DNA from: Pseudomonadota bacterium
Lineage (GTDB): Bacteria; Pseudomonadota; Alphaproteobacteria; Rhizobiales; Beijerinckiaceae
NCBI GenBank assembly: GCA_023452965.1
Contig: JAEXUU010000709.1
Coordinates: 1-5,985, forward strand
DNA length: 5,985 nt
Reading direction: 5' to 3'
Positions 1-5,953 of the stretch are shown in pieces (position 1 is the stretch's first letter; every line of letters begins with the position of its first letter). The translations under genes and the position numbers were made by a program. Below the pieces are notes generated by a model. That model did no database searches. It saw only the letters and a program-made list of their open reading frames with translations, and was not told the DNA's origin.

Positions 1-462
1 GTGATCCTCGAATGGTCCAACCATGACTGCCCCTATGTCCGTAAGCACTACAACACCGCGACCATGCAGACGCTGCAGAAGGACATGGCCAAGGACGGCA
101 TCGTCTGGCTGTCGGTGATCTCCTCGCCCGTCGGCGAGCAGGGCCATGTCGATGCAGCCAAGGCCAAGGAGCTGACGAAGAGCCGCGATGCGGCGCCCGC
201 CACCATCCTGCTCGATCCGAAGAGCGTGATGGCGCGCGCCTATGGCGCCCAGACCACGCCGCACATGTACATCATCGACCCGAAGGGCAAGCTCGCCTAT
301 GCCGGGGCGATCGACGACAAGCCCTCCGCCAGCGCCTCGAGCCTGACCGGCGCCAAGAGCTATGTCCGCCAGGCGGTGGCCGAGATGAAGGCCGGCAAGC
401 CGGTTTCGGAGCCCGCGACCAAGGCCTATGGCTGCGCCGTCAAATACGCGCCGGTGAGCTGA
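1..462 (+). CDS. Peroxiredoxin-like (PRX_like1/thioredoxin-fold) protein, 5' partial
   Basis: This is the C-terminal 153 residues of a thioredoxin-fold redoxin. The reading frame is open at base 1, and the GTG there is probably an internal valine codon, because the visible part begins in the middle of the first core strand (ILEWSNHDCPYVRKHY). The missing N-terminus would hold the start of the redoxin domain and possibly a signal peptide; neither can be checked here. Visible landmarks are the putative peroxidatic-type Cys10 in DCPYV, the thioredoxin-fold cis-proline in TTPHMYIID (Pro87), a DPKGKLAYAGAIDD strand-turn, and a C-terminal GCAVKY with Cys145. The pairing of a DCPYV/HCPYV motif with a C-terminal GCS/A(I/V)K(W/Y) ending is what I recall of the PRX_like1 group of AhpC/TSA-related proteins. 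Substrate and reductant are unknown. Cys10 and Cys145 could form a redox pair, which is inference. The gene converges on ubiB and is not part of its operon. Confidence 0.85.
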   Translation: MILEWSNHDCPYVRKHYNTATMQTLQKDMAKDGIVWLSVISSPVGEQGHVDAAKAKELTKSRDAAPATILLDPKSVMARAYGAQTTPHMYIIDPKGKLAYAGAIDDKPSASASSLTGAKSYVRQAVAEMKAGKPVSEPATKAYGCAVKYAPVS

Positions 463-486
463 CAAGGCGCGCCTGGCCGGTCAGCT
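457..486. terminator. Possible bidirectional stem-loop between convergent genes
   Basis: A 7-bp perfect inverted repeat (agctgac at 457-463, gtcagct at 480-486) spans the 22-nt gap between the redoxin and ubiB and includes parts of both stop codons (TGA 460-462; TAG of ubiB on the minus strand at 485-487). The loop contains a 10-base perfect palindrome, aggcgcgcct (465-474). The position between convergent 3' ends suits a shared transcription end. However, there is no T-tract on either side, so intrinsic termination is only a guess. Confidence 0.3.
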
Positions 487-2041
487 ACCCCAGCACCGCA
501 TAGGCGAGCAGCCCAGCGATCAGCCAGAGCGCCCAGTTGCCCCAGCGATTGCGCGCGGCTTCCGCCCGGCCGATCGCCTGGACGCTGGCCTCGTCGAGCG
601 AGAAGCCGCTGCGGGAGGCGTCCTCGAGCTGGCCGAGCACCCGCTCAGCCCGGCCGACCGTCGCGGGCAGGTTCGCAAGGCTCGCGGCAAGCGTGTGCAT
701 GCCGCGCCCGACATCCTCGATCCTGCCGAGCGGGCCGAGATTGCGGGTGATCCATTCGCGCACCACCGGCTCGGCCGTGGTCCACATGTCGAGATGCGGG
801 TCGAGCGTGCGAGCAACGCCCTCGACCACCACCATGGTCTTCTGCAGCATGACGAGCTCGGTGCGCGTCGCCATGTCGAATAGGCCGGTGATCTCGAAGA
901 GCAGGGTCAGCACCTTCGCCATCGAGATCTCGTCGGCGCGCTTGTCGTGGATCGGCTCGCCGACGGCGCGGATCGCCTGGGCGAAGTCGGCGACCGCGTG
1001 ATGGCCGGGGACGTAGCCTGCCTCGAAATGCACCTCCGCGACGCGCTGGTAGTCGCGGGTGATGAAGCCGAGCAGGATCTCGGCAAGGAAGCGGCGCTCC
1101 TTGTGGCCGAGCCGGCCCATGATGCCGCCATCGACGGCGACGAGCCTGCCCTGCGCATCGACGAACAGGTTGCCCGGATGCATGTCGGCATGGAAAAAGC
1201 CGTCGCGGATCGCGTGCCGGAGGAAGGACTGGATGACGTTGCGGCCGAGCGCCGGCAGATCGTGGCCGGCAGCGCGCAGGGCTTCGACATCGGAGAGCCG
1301 GATGCCGTCGATCCACTCGTCGACCAGCATTTCGCGGGCGGTCAGCTGCCAATCGGGCGCCGGGACGCGGAAATCCGTGTCCTCCTTGGTGTTCTCGGCG
1401 TATTCGGAGAGCGCAGCCGCCTCCAGCCGCAGGTCCATTTCCATGGTGACGGAGCGCGCAAGCGTCTCGACGATGGCGACGAAGCGCAGGCGCCGCGCCT
1501 CCGGCGAGCGCCGCTCGGCCAGTTCCGCACCGAAGCGCATGGCCGCGAGGTCGCGATGGAAGCGGTCGCGAATGCCGGGCCTGAGAATCTTGACCGCGAC
1601 TTCGGAGCCGTCGCGCAGCCGGGCGCGATGGACCTGGGCGATCGAGGCTGCGGCGACCGGCTCGCCGAACTCGGCGAAGATCGCCTCGACCGGCTTGTTA
1701 TGGGCGGCCTCGATCGCGGCGCGCGCCTGCGCCATCGGGAAGGGCGCCATCCGGTCCTGTAGGGCCGAGAGGTCCTCGGCGATCTTCATGCCGACGACGT
1801 CGGGGCGCGTCGCCAGGAACTGTCCGAACTTGACATAGGACGGGCCGAGCCTCGTCAGCGCGGCGGCAAGCCGCGTCGCCGAGGAGCCGGCGCCCTTGCG
1901 CTCGATCAGCCGGCCGAGACCGATCAGCCCGCGTGCCGCCGGCGGCAGCACGGACGGATCGACGAGAGCGAGCGCGCCCTCGCGGGCCAGCACGAAACCG
2001 ACCCGCGCCGAGCGGGCGAGATGGGCGATGGCCGAGATCAT
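485..2041 (-). CDS. ubiB: UbiB, ABC1/ADCK-family atypical kinase of ubiquinone synthesis
   Basis: The 518-residue protein is of normal length for UbiB, long annotated as 2-polyprenylphenol 6-hydroxylase but now regarded as an atypical protein-kinase-like ATPase that supports coenzyme Q synthesis at the membrane. Family marks run in order: the KxGQ motif (Lys71-Phe-Gly-Gln74), the Ala-rich nucleotide loop AAAS (130-133), the VAVK lysine (Lys151), the ExD region (Glu201, Asp203), the catalytic-loop motif HADMHPGN (284-291), and the metal-binding aspartate Asp304 in VAVDGG, which takes the place of DFG. The C-terminus (about 500-518, WGNWALWLIAGLLAYAVLG) is one hydrophobic segment, matching the membrane anchor of the family. 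The ATG start fits the usual N-terminus (MISAIAHLARSARVGFVLAR), but no Shine-Dalgarno motif lies within 15 nt; the nearest purine run (ggggaagg on the minus strand, 2061-2068) is about 19 nt away, inside the palindromic element. It lies downstream of ubiE on the same strand, 145 nt apart. Confidence 0.95.
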   Translation of the reverse strand: MISAIAHLARSARVGFVLAREGALALVDPSVLPPAARGLIGLGRLIERKGAGSSATRLAAALTRLGPSYVKFGQFLATRPDVVGMKIAEDLSALQDRMAPFPMAQARAAIEAAHNKPVEAIFAEFGEPVAAASIAQVHRARLRDGSEVAVKILRPGIRDRFHRDLAAMRFGAELAERRSPEARRLRFVAIVETLARSVTMEMDLRLEAAALSEYAENTKEDTDFRVPAPDWQLTAREMLVDEWIDGIRLSDVEALRAAGHDLPALGRNVIQSFLRHAIRDGFFHADMHPGNLFVDAQGRLVAVDGGIMGRLGHKERRFLAEILLGFITRDYQRVAEVHFEAGYVPGHHAVADFAQAIRAVGEPIHDKRADEISMAKVLTLLFEITGLFDMATRTELVMLQKTMVVVEGVARTLDPHLDMWTTAEPVVREWITRNLGPLGRIEDVGRGMHTLAASLANLPATVGRAERVLGQLEDASRSGFSLDEASVQAIGRAEAARNRWGNWALWLIAGLLAYAVLG

Positions 2042-2066
2042 GCGGCGGCGTACGTATCAGCCTTCC

Positions 2067-2157
2067 CCGTCATGCTCGGCCTTGTGCCGAGCATCCACGC
2101 CTTGCGGCGTGAAGGAAGGGAAGAGGTGGATGGTCGGGACAAGCCCGACCATGACGG
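2067..2157. repeat. Extragenic palindromic element: two facing hairpins in the ubiE-ubiB spacer
   Basis: Two 32-nt arms, 2067-2098 and 2126-2157, are inverted copies of each other with 28 of 32 positions matching. Each arm is itself a perfect hairpin: atgctcggc/gccgagcat (2072-2080 with 2086-2094, loop cttgt) and atggtcggg/cccgaccat (2130-2138 with 2144-2152, loop acaag). The 27-nt centre begins with a smaller hairpin (acgcc 2097-2101 with ggcgt 2106-2110). The element fills most of the 145-nt spacer, starting 26 nt from the ubiB start and ending 29 nt from the ubiE stop. Similar GTCATG-CGG-CTTGT-CCG-CATCCAC palindromes are, from memory, scattered between genes in many Rhizobiales genomes. 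This is a REP-like repeat rather than a gene. If co-transcribed, its hairpins could protect ubiE mRNA 3' ends or reduce ubiB expression (inference). Confidence 0.85.
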
Positions 2158-2186
2158 CGACAGGCCCATCATGCCGGAGAATAACG

Positions 2187-2948
2187 TCACAGCTTCCAGC
2201 CGGAATGCAGTGCCACCACCCCGCCGGTCATCGGCGTGAACGAGGCGCGCCGGAAACCGGCGGCCGCGATCATGTCGGCGAAGACCTGCGGACGTGGGAA
2301 TTTGCGGATGGACTCGACGAGATACTGGTAGGGCTCGGCCTCGCCGGTCACCATCTTGCCCATGGGCGGGATGACGTTGAAGGAATAGGCCTCGTAGACC
2401 TTGTCGAGCAGCGGCACGTCGACATGGGAGAATTCGAGGCAAAGGAAGCGCCCACCGCGCTTCAGCACGCGATAGGCCTCGCTCAGCGCCTTGTCGATGC
2501 GCGGCACGTTGCGGATGCCGAAGGCGATCGTATAGGCGTCGAAGGCATTGTCCGGCAGGGCGAGCTCCTCGGCATTGCCCTGGACAAAATGGATGCGATC
2601 GTCGCCGGGAAAGCGCTTCTGGGCGCGCTCGCGGCCGACGGCGAGCATCTCGGCATTGATGTCGAGCACCGTGACCTCGGTCCGCGGCCCGCCGGCCTCC
2701 AGCACCTTGAAGGCGACGTCGCCGGTGCCACCGGCCACGTCGAGATGAGCGAAGGCCCGGTCGCGCGGTGGCTTCAGCGTGGTGAGCAGCGCCTCCTTCC
2801 AGAGCCGGTGGAGGCCGGCCGACATCAGGTCGTTCATCAGGTCGTAGCGGCCTGCGACCTTGTGGAAGACGTCGTCGACCTTGGCCTGCTTCTCGGCGAG
2901 CGGCACGGTCTCGAAGCCGAAATGGGTTGAGTCGGAAGCTGCTGTCAC
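2187..2948 (-). CDS. ubiE: UbiE, ubiquinone biosynthesis C-methyltransferase
   Basis: The 253-residue class I SAM-dependent methyltransferase adds the ring C-methyl group to the methoxy-benzoquinol intermediate of ubiquinone (and of menaquinone where that is made). Visible marks are the N-terminal UbiE signature around [20 protein letters not shown] (28-47), SAM motif [10 protein letters not shown] (69-77), the acidic ribose-binding residue in VLDIN (Asp96), GNAEELALP (124-132), IAFGIRNV (141-148), [15 protein letters not shown] (160-174), and a C-terminal [10 protein letters not shown] then [12 protein letters not shown] ending. I chose the GTG at 2946-2948 because the following [15 protein letters not shown] matches the family N-terminus and a weak aagag lies 10 nt upstream. 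The frame stays open much further upstream across mutM, but that is high-GC antisense reading. An in-frame ATG at 3024-3026 would add 26 unconserved-looking residues and run into the mutM leader. UbiE is the first gene of a leftward unit with ubiB and diverges from mutM. Confidence 0.95.
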   Translation of the reverse strand: MTAASDSTHFGFETVPLAEKQAKVDDVFHKVAGRYDLMNDLMSAGLHRLWKEALLTTLKPPRDRAFAHLDVAGGTGDVAFKVLEAGGPRTEVTVLDINAEMLAVGRERAQKRFPGDDRIHFVQGNAEELALPDNAFDAYTIAFGIRNVPRIDKALSEAYRVLKRGGRFLCLEFSHVDVPLLDKVYEAYSFNVIPPMGKMVTGEAEPYQYLVESIRKFPRPQVFADMIAAAGFRRASFTPMTGGVVALHSGWKL

Positions 2949-3044
2949 GGCTGGGCTGCTCTTGTGGTTCGCTGCGGCGATGAATAGCGAATGCGACGGG
3001 CCTTGTCGCGGCCCGTCTCGACGCATGCTGAAGGGCGCAACGCC
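2949..3044. promoter_or_regulatory. Divergent control region between ubiE and mutM with alternative hairpins
   Basis: This 96-nt spacer must hold the leftward ubiE start signals and the mutM leader. I could not place convincing -35/-10 boxes. It contains an 8-bp perfect inverted repeat, gacgggcc (2995-3002) and ggcccgtc (3010-3017), with flanking atgc (2991-2994) and gcat (3023-3026) able to extend it across a short bulge. A second, mutually exclusive pairing is possible: gcgac (2993-2997) with gtcgc (3005-3009). The mutM ribosome binding site aaggg (3031-3035) follows within 15 nt. Regulation by these structures is inference only. Confidence 0.5.
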
Positions 3045-3935
3045 ATGCCTGAACTTCCCGAGGTCGAAACCGTCAGGCGCGGGCTCGAGCCAGCCATGCT
3101 CGGGCAGCGCTTCGCCCGGGTCGAGCAGAAGCGGCCGGATCTGCGCTTTCCCCTGCCGGAGAACTTCGCCGAGCGCCTGACCGGACGGCGGATCGAGGCG
3201 CTGTCGCGGCGGGCGAAATACCTGATCGCCGATCTCGACGATGGCGAGGCGCTGATCATGCATATGGGCATGAGCGGGCGCTTCATCGTCGAGGCTCCCG
3301 GCACGAAGCCGACGGAGCCGGGCGCCTATTACAACGAGATCGGCCGGCATCTGGTCCACGACCATGTCGTCTTCCATCTCGGGACCGGGGCGAGGGTCAC
3401 CTATAACGCCGTCCGCCGCTTCGGCTTCATGGATATTCTGCCGCGCAGCGAGCTCGAGACCTGCAAGCACTTCGCCGGCATGGGCATCGAGCCGCTCGGC
3501 AACGCGCTGTCGGGTGAACTGCTGGCAAATCTGTTCGCCGGCAAGGCCGCACCGCTGAAGGCCGCATTGCTCGACCAGCGGCTCATTGCCGGCCTCGGCA
3601 ACATCTATGTCTGCGAGGCGCTGTTCCGGGCCGGACTGCACCCGGAGGCGCCAGCGGGAACGATCGCCACACCGACCGGCAGACCGCGCGAGAAGGCCCA
3701 TGCGTTGGCGCAGATCATCCGTGAGGTGCTCGAGGAGGCTATCGCCGCCGGCGGCTCGACCCTGCGCGACTTCGCCCATGCCGACGGCTCGCTCGGCTAT
3801 TTCCAGCATCGCTTCAAGGTCTACGACCGCGAAGGCGAGCCCTGCGTCACGCCCGGTTGCGGCAAGCCCGTGCAGCGGCTGGTGCAGTCCGGCCGCTCGA
3901 CCTTCTATTGCGAGAGCTGCCAGAAGCGGGGCTGA
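3045..3935 (+). CDS. mutM: MutM (Fpg), formamidopyrimidine-DNA glycosylase
   Basis: The 296-residue bifunctional DNA glycosylase/AP lyase excises 8-oxoguanine and formamidopyrimidines and cuts the backbone. The start is fixed by [13 protein letters not shown]: after Met removal, Pro2 becomes the N-terminal catalytic amine and Glu3 is the catalytic acid, so the in-frame ATG at 2991 cannot be the start. A ribosome site aaggg lies 9 nt upstream. Other marks are RRAKYL with Lys58, the HMGMSGRF loop (73-80), DHV (106-108), VRRFGF (123-128) holding the void-filling Arg-Phe, GLGNIY with the conserved Asn186, and the C-terminal zinc finger with Cys267, Cys272, Cys289 and Cys292. The first zinc pair has four intervening residues (CVTPGC) rather than the two of E. 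coli, and about 20 extra residues lie between 80 and 105; as I recall, both are ordinary in alphaproteobacterial MutM. It is followed after 8 nt by the kinase-like gene. Confidence 0.97.
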   Translation: MPELPEVETVRRGLEPAMLGQRFARVEQKRPDLRFPLPENFAERLTGRRIEALSRRAKYLIADLDDGEALIMHMGMSGRFIVEAPGTKPTEPGAYYNEIGRHLVHDHVVFHLGTGARVTYNAVRRFGFMDILPRSELETCKHFAGMGIEPLGNALSGELLANLFAGKAAPLKAALLDQRLIAGLGNIYVCEALFRAGLHPEAPAGTIATPTGRPREKAHALAQIIREVLEEAIAAGGSTLRDFAHADGSLGYFQHRFKVYDREGEPCVTPGCGKPVQRLVQSGRSTFYCESCQKRG

Positions 3936-3943
3936 GACCGGAG

Positions 3944-4525
3944 ATGACCGACGCGCCGCGCCCGCCGGGCAAGATCATCCTCCTCAACGGCGCCTCGAGC
4001 AGCGGCAAATCCTCGCTGGCGCACGCCGTGCAGGCCCGGATCGAAGAGCCGTTCTGGCACATCTCGATCGACCATCTGCGCGATTCCGGCGTCCTGCCGA
4101 TGGCGCGCATCCGCGCCGGCGAATTCCAGTGGGCCACGATGCGCGACGCCTTCTTCGAGGGTTTCGAGCAGTCGCTGCTGGCCTATGTCCGCTGCGGCAA
4201 CAACCTGATCGTCGAGCACATCATGGAAAGCCGTGCGTGGCTGCTGCGGCTGGCCGGGCTGCTCGTTGGACAAGACGCCTTCTTCGTCGGCCTGCATTGC
4301 GATCTCACCGAGCTGGAGCGGCGCGAGATTGCACGCGGTAACCGTCGGGTCGGCGATGCCCGGCGCGACTTCCATCAGATCCACAGCTACTGCCTCTACG
4401 ATCTGGAGCTCGATTCCGCCGCGCCGCCCGAGATCAATGCCGAGAGACTGATCGCCGCCTGGCGCTCGCGCGCCGCACCCTCGGCCTTTCAGCGGCTGGT
4501 CGCCGAGGCCGCGCCGGCAGCCTGA
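3944..4525 (+). CDS. Chloramphenicol phosphotransferase-like P-loop kinase
   Basis: The 193-residue protein resembles the chloramphenicol phosphotransferase-like family (CPT, Pfam PF07931), P-loop kinases that transfer phosphate from ATP to a hydroxyl group. It starts with [15 protein letters not shown], where residues 16-23 form the Walker A motif, followed by HISIDHL with Asp43 in the place of the family's catalytic Asp, and IVEHIME (89-95). An arginine-rich lid follows with [18 protein letters not shown] (123-140), then [14 protein letters not shown] (145-158), the family's typical H-x-x-x-YDLE-D ending. The true substrate is unknown; most family members are not proven to act on chloramphenicol. 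The ATG is 8 nt after the mutM stop. The only Shine-Dalgarno-like bases (ggag, 3940-3943) touch the ATG directly, so translation may depend on re-initiation after mutM. An upstream in-frame ATG at 3857 would overlap mutM by 79 nt and lacks family similarity. Confidence 0.85.
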   Translation: MTDAPRPPGKIILLNGASSSGKSSLAHAVQARIEEPFWHISIDHLRDSGVLPMARIRAGEFQWATMRDAFFEGFEQSLLAYVRCGNNLIVEHIMESRAWLLRLAGLLVGQDAFFVGLHCDLTELERREIARGNRRVGDARRDFHQIHSYCLYDLELDSAAPPEINAERLIAAWRSRAAPSAFQRLVAEAAPAA

Positions 4526-4999
4526 TCAAGCCGTCTCGACGAAATGCGCGAGGTTCTCCAGGGTCGAGCGCAGCCCGACATCGTGATCCTGCTTGCTGAT
4601 CCCGGCCGGCACATTCTCGCAGAGGATCGTCACCTCGGTCCCGTCCCTGACGCCCACGAGCTGCCAGGCCATGGTCATCGTGCCGGCGAAGGCCGGGTCG
4701 TCCGACGGAAAGGAAACCTCCCAGACGATGCGCTCGCACGGAACGAGGTCGAGGAACCGGCCCTCGGCGACATCACTGTCCGCCGTCGCCTTGCCGGGCG
4801 CACCAGCCGGATCGTCATAGGTCAGGACGATGCGGTAGCTCCCGCCGGCATGCGGCTCGAAGCGGTCGACCCGCGCCTGCATGCCCTGCGGCGCCAGCCA
4901 CCGCGCCAGCGAGGCCGCGTCGACGAAAGCGTTGTAGATCGCTCCGGGCGAGGCCCTGATCACCCGCGAAGCCGTGTCGGTTCTGGTACTGCCAGGCAT
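4526..4999 (-). CDS. SRPBCC/AHSA1-type domain protein
   Basis: The 157-residue protein has the START-like fold of the AHSA1 (activator of Hsp90 ATPase homolog 1-like, PF08327) branch. The typical opening is present: SRVIRASPGAIYNAFVDAASLARWLAP (residues 11-37), where the domain's first strand is followed by the helix containing the W-L/APQGM turn. Next come GGSYRIVLTYDD (52-63), GRFLDLVPCERIVWEV (80-95), MTMAWQLV (108-115) and a C-terminal helix GLRSTLENLAHFV (142-154). Such proteins bind hydrophobic ligands or act as toxin-antitoxin-unrelated stress proteins; no ligand or reaction can be read from this sequence. The ATG is supported by gggaa (plus-strand ttccc, 5007-5011) 7 nt upstream; the frame remains open further upstream but without family similarity. 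Its TGA stop (4526-4528 on the minus strand) directly abuts the TGA of the kinase gene, giving tgatca and no room for a terminator. Confidence 0.85.
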   Translation of the reverse strand: MPGSTRTDTASRVIRASPGAIYNAFVDAASLARWLAPQGMQARVDRFEPHAGGSYRIVLTYDDPAGAPGKATADSDVAEGRFLDLVPCERIVWEVSFPSDDPAFAGTMTMAWQLVGVRDGTEVTILCENVPAGISKQDHDVGLRSTLENLAHFVETA

Positions 5000-5179
5000 G
5001 GGCGCATTCCCGATGGGCAATGAGGCTAGCACGGAGACAATGCGAGAATGCGGCAGGAGATCGCCTTTCGCTGCGGCCTGCGCACGCCCCGCCCCATCCC
5101 GGCTTGCGCCGGCACGCATGGACTTGCGCCCCTCCCGCCCGCTAATGCTGGCCGCAACAGCAGCATCCGGGAGGCCGCC
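5000..5179. promoter_or_regulatory. Divergent spacer between the SRPBCC gene and enoyl-CoA hydratase
   Basis: This 180-nt stretch has no supported gene and must drive transcription both ways. I could not assign clear sigma-70 boxes. Seen directly: a tandem aatgcg at 5039-5044 and 5047-5052 (8-nt step) with an inverted copy cgcatt at 5003-5008; a small hairpin ccggc (5099-5103)/gccgg (5108-5112) with loop ttgc; and the octamer cttgcgcc repeated at 5103-5110 and 5123-5130. The 5169-5174 gggagg is the hydratase ribosome site. Function of the repeats is unknown. Confidence 0.5.
5169..5174 (+). promoter_or_regulatory. Ribosome binding site of the enoyl-CoA hydratase gene
   Basis: A strong gggagg lies 5 nt before the ATG at 5180. 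It fixes this start over the in-frame ATG at 5048, whose extra 44 residues look like read-through of the spacer. Confidence 0.8.
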
Positions 5180-5953
5180 ATGGCTTATGAGACCATTCTC
5201 GTCGAGGTTAAGGGCAAGGTCGGCGTGATCACGCTGAACCGGCCGCAGGCGCTGAACGCGCTGAACGGCCAGCTGATCGGCGAGGTCAACGCCGCCCTCG
5301 ACAGCTTCGAGCGCGATCCCGGCATCGGTTGCACGGTCATCACCGGCTCGGAGAAGGCCTTCGCCGCCGGCGCCGACATCAAGGAGATGCAGGAGCGGAC
5401 CTATCCGGACACCTATCTCGACGACAAGTTCGCCGATTGGGACCGGATCGGGCAGCGCCGCAAGCCGATCATCGCCGCGGTCGCGGGCTTTGCGCTCGGC
5501 GGCGGCTGCGAGCTCGCCATGATGGCCGATTTCATCATCGCCGCCGACAATGCCCGCTTCGGCCAGCCCGAGATCAACCTCGCCGTCATCCCCGGCGCCG
5601 GCGGCACCCAGCGCCTGACCCATGCGATCGGCAAGGCCAAGGCGATGGATCTGTGCCTCACCGGCCGGATGATGGACGTGAACGAGGCAGAGCGTGCCGG
5701 GCTCGTCGCCCGCATCGTGCCGCTCGCCGATCTGATGACGGAAGCCCTGAAGGCAGCCGAGCAGATCGCCTCGAAGTCGCTGCCTTCGGTCCTGACCGCC
5801 AAGGAAGCGGTGAACCGCGCCTTCGAGGTGACGCTGCACGAGGGGCTGCGCTTCGAGCGCCGCGTCTTCTCGGCGCTGTTCGCGACGCATGACCAGAAGG
5901 AAGGCATGGCCGCTTTCGCCGAGAAGCGGAAGCCGGAATTCAAGAACCTCTGA
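5180..5953 (+). CDS. Enoyl-CoA hydratase (crotonase family)
   Basis: The 257-residue protein has the standard length and motifs of short-chain enoyl-CoA hydratases, which add water to trans-2-enoyl-CoA in fatty acid beta-oxidation. Visible marks are [13 protein letters not shown] (17-29), the oxyanion-hole segment [11 protein letters not shown] (60-70), [18 protein letters not shown] (100-117) with Gly108 and the catalytic Glu111, and [20 protein letters not shown] (127-146) with the second catalytic Glu131, spaced 20 residues from the first as in the mammalian mitochondrial enzyme. The C-terminus [12 protein letters not shown] also matches the family. Both glutamates favour true hydratase activity over isomerase or other crotonase functions. 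The gene name varies (paaF, fadB1, ech), so none is given. In many Rhizobiales the orthologue sits between mutM and rpsT-dnaA; here two extra genes separate it from mutM, and it has its own upstream region. Confidence 0.95.
   Translation: MAYETILVEVKGKVGVITLNRPQALNALNGQLIGEVNAALDSFERDPGIGCTVITGSEKAFAAGADIKEMQERTYPDTYLDDKFADWDRIGQRRKPIIAAVAGFALGGGCELAMMADFIIAADNARFGQPEINLAVIPGAGGTQRLTHAIGKAKAMDLCLTGRMMDVNEAERAGLVARIVPLADLMTEALKAAEQIASKSLPSVLTAKEAVNRAFEVTLHEGLRFERRVFSALFATHDQKEGMAAFAEKRKPEFKNL

Noticed and set aside
300..304. Regulatory RNA or tRNA genes anywhere in the window
   Set aside because: No tRNA-like cloverleaf or known riboswitch core was seen in the spacers (463-484, 2042-2186, 2949-3044, 5000-5179); the coordinates given are only a placeholder for a window-wide negative.
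947..1762. 271-residue open frame on the plus strand inside ubiB
   Set aside because: It is fully antisense to a conserved ubiB with all its motifs, has no recognisable domain or ribosome site, and is expected in high-GC coding DNA.
2067..2157. Paired hairpins as an intrinsic terminator, CRISPR repeat or transposon end pair
   Set aside because: There is no T-tract, only two copies in inverted rather than direct order with no spacer array, and no transposase between or near the arms.
1896..2930. 344-residue plus-strand open frame across the ubiE-ubiB spacer
   Set aside because: It is antisense to both genes and runs through the palindromic repeat; composition is that of reversed coding sequence with no domain.
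2949..3809. Upstream extension of the ubiE frame to a 540-residue protein antisense to mutM
   Set aside because: The extra residues lie antisense to a clearly real mutM and show no UbiE similarity; high GC keeps antisense frames open. The GTG at 2948 matches the family N-terminus.
3905..4384. 159-residue minus-strand open frame opposite the kinase gene
   Set aside because: It is antisense to the P-loop kinase, whose motifs are clear, and has no domain of its own.
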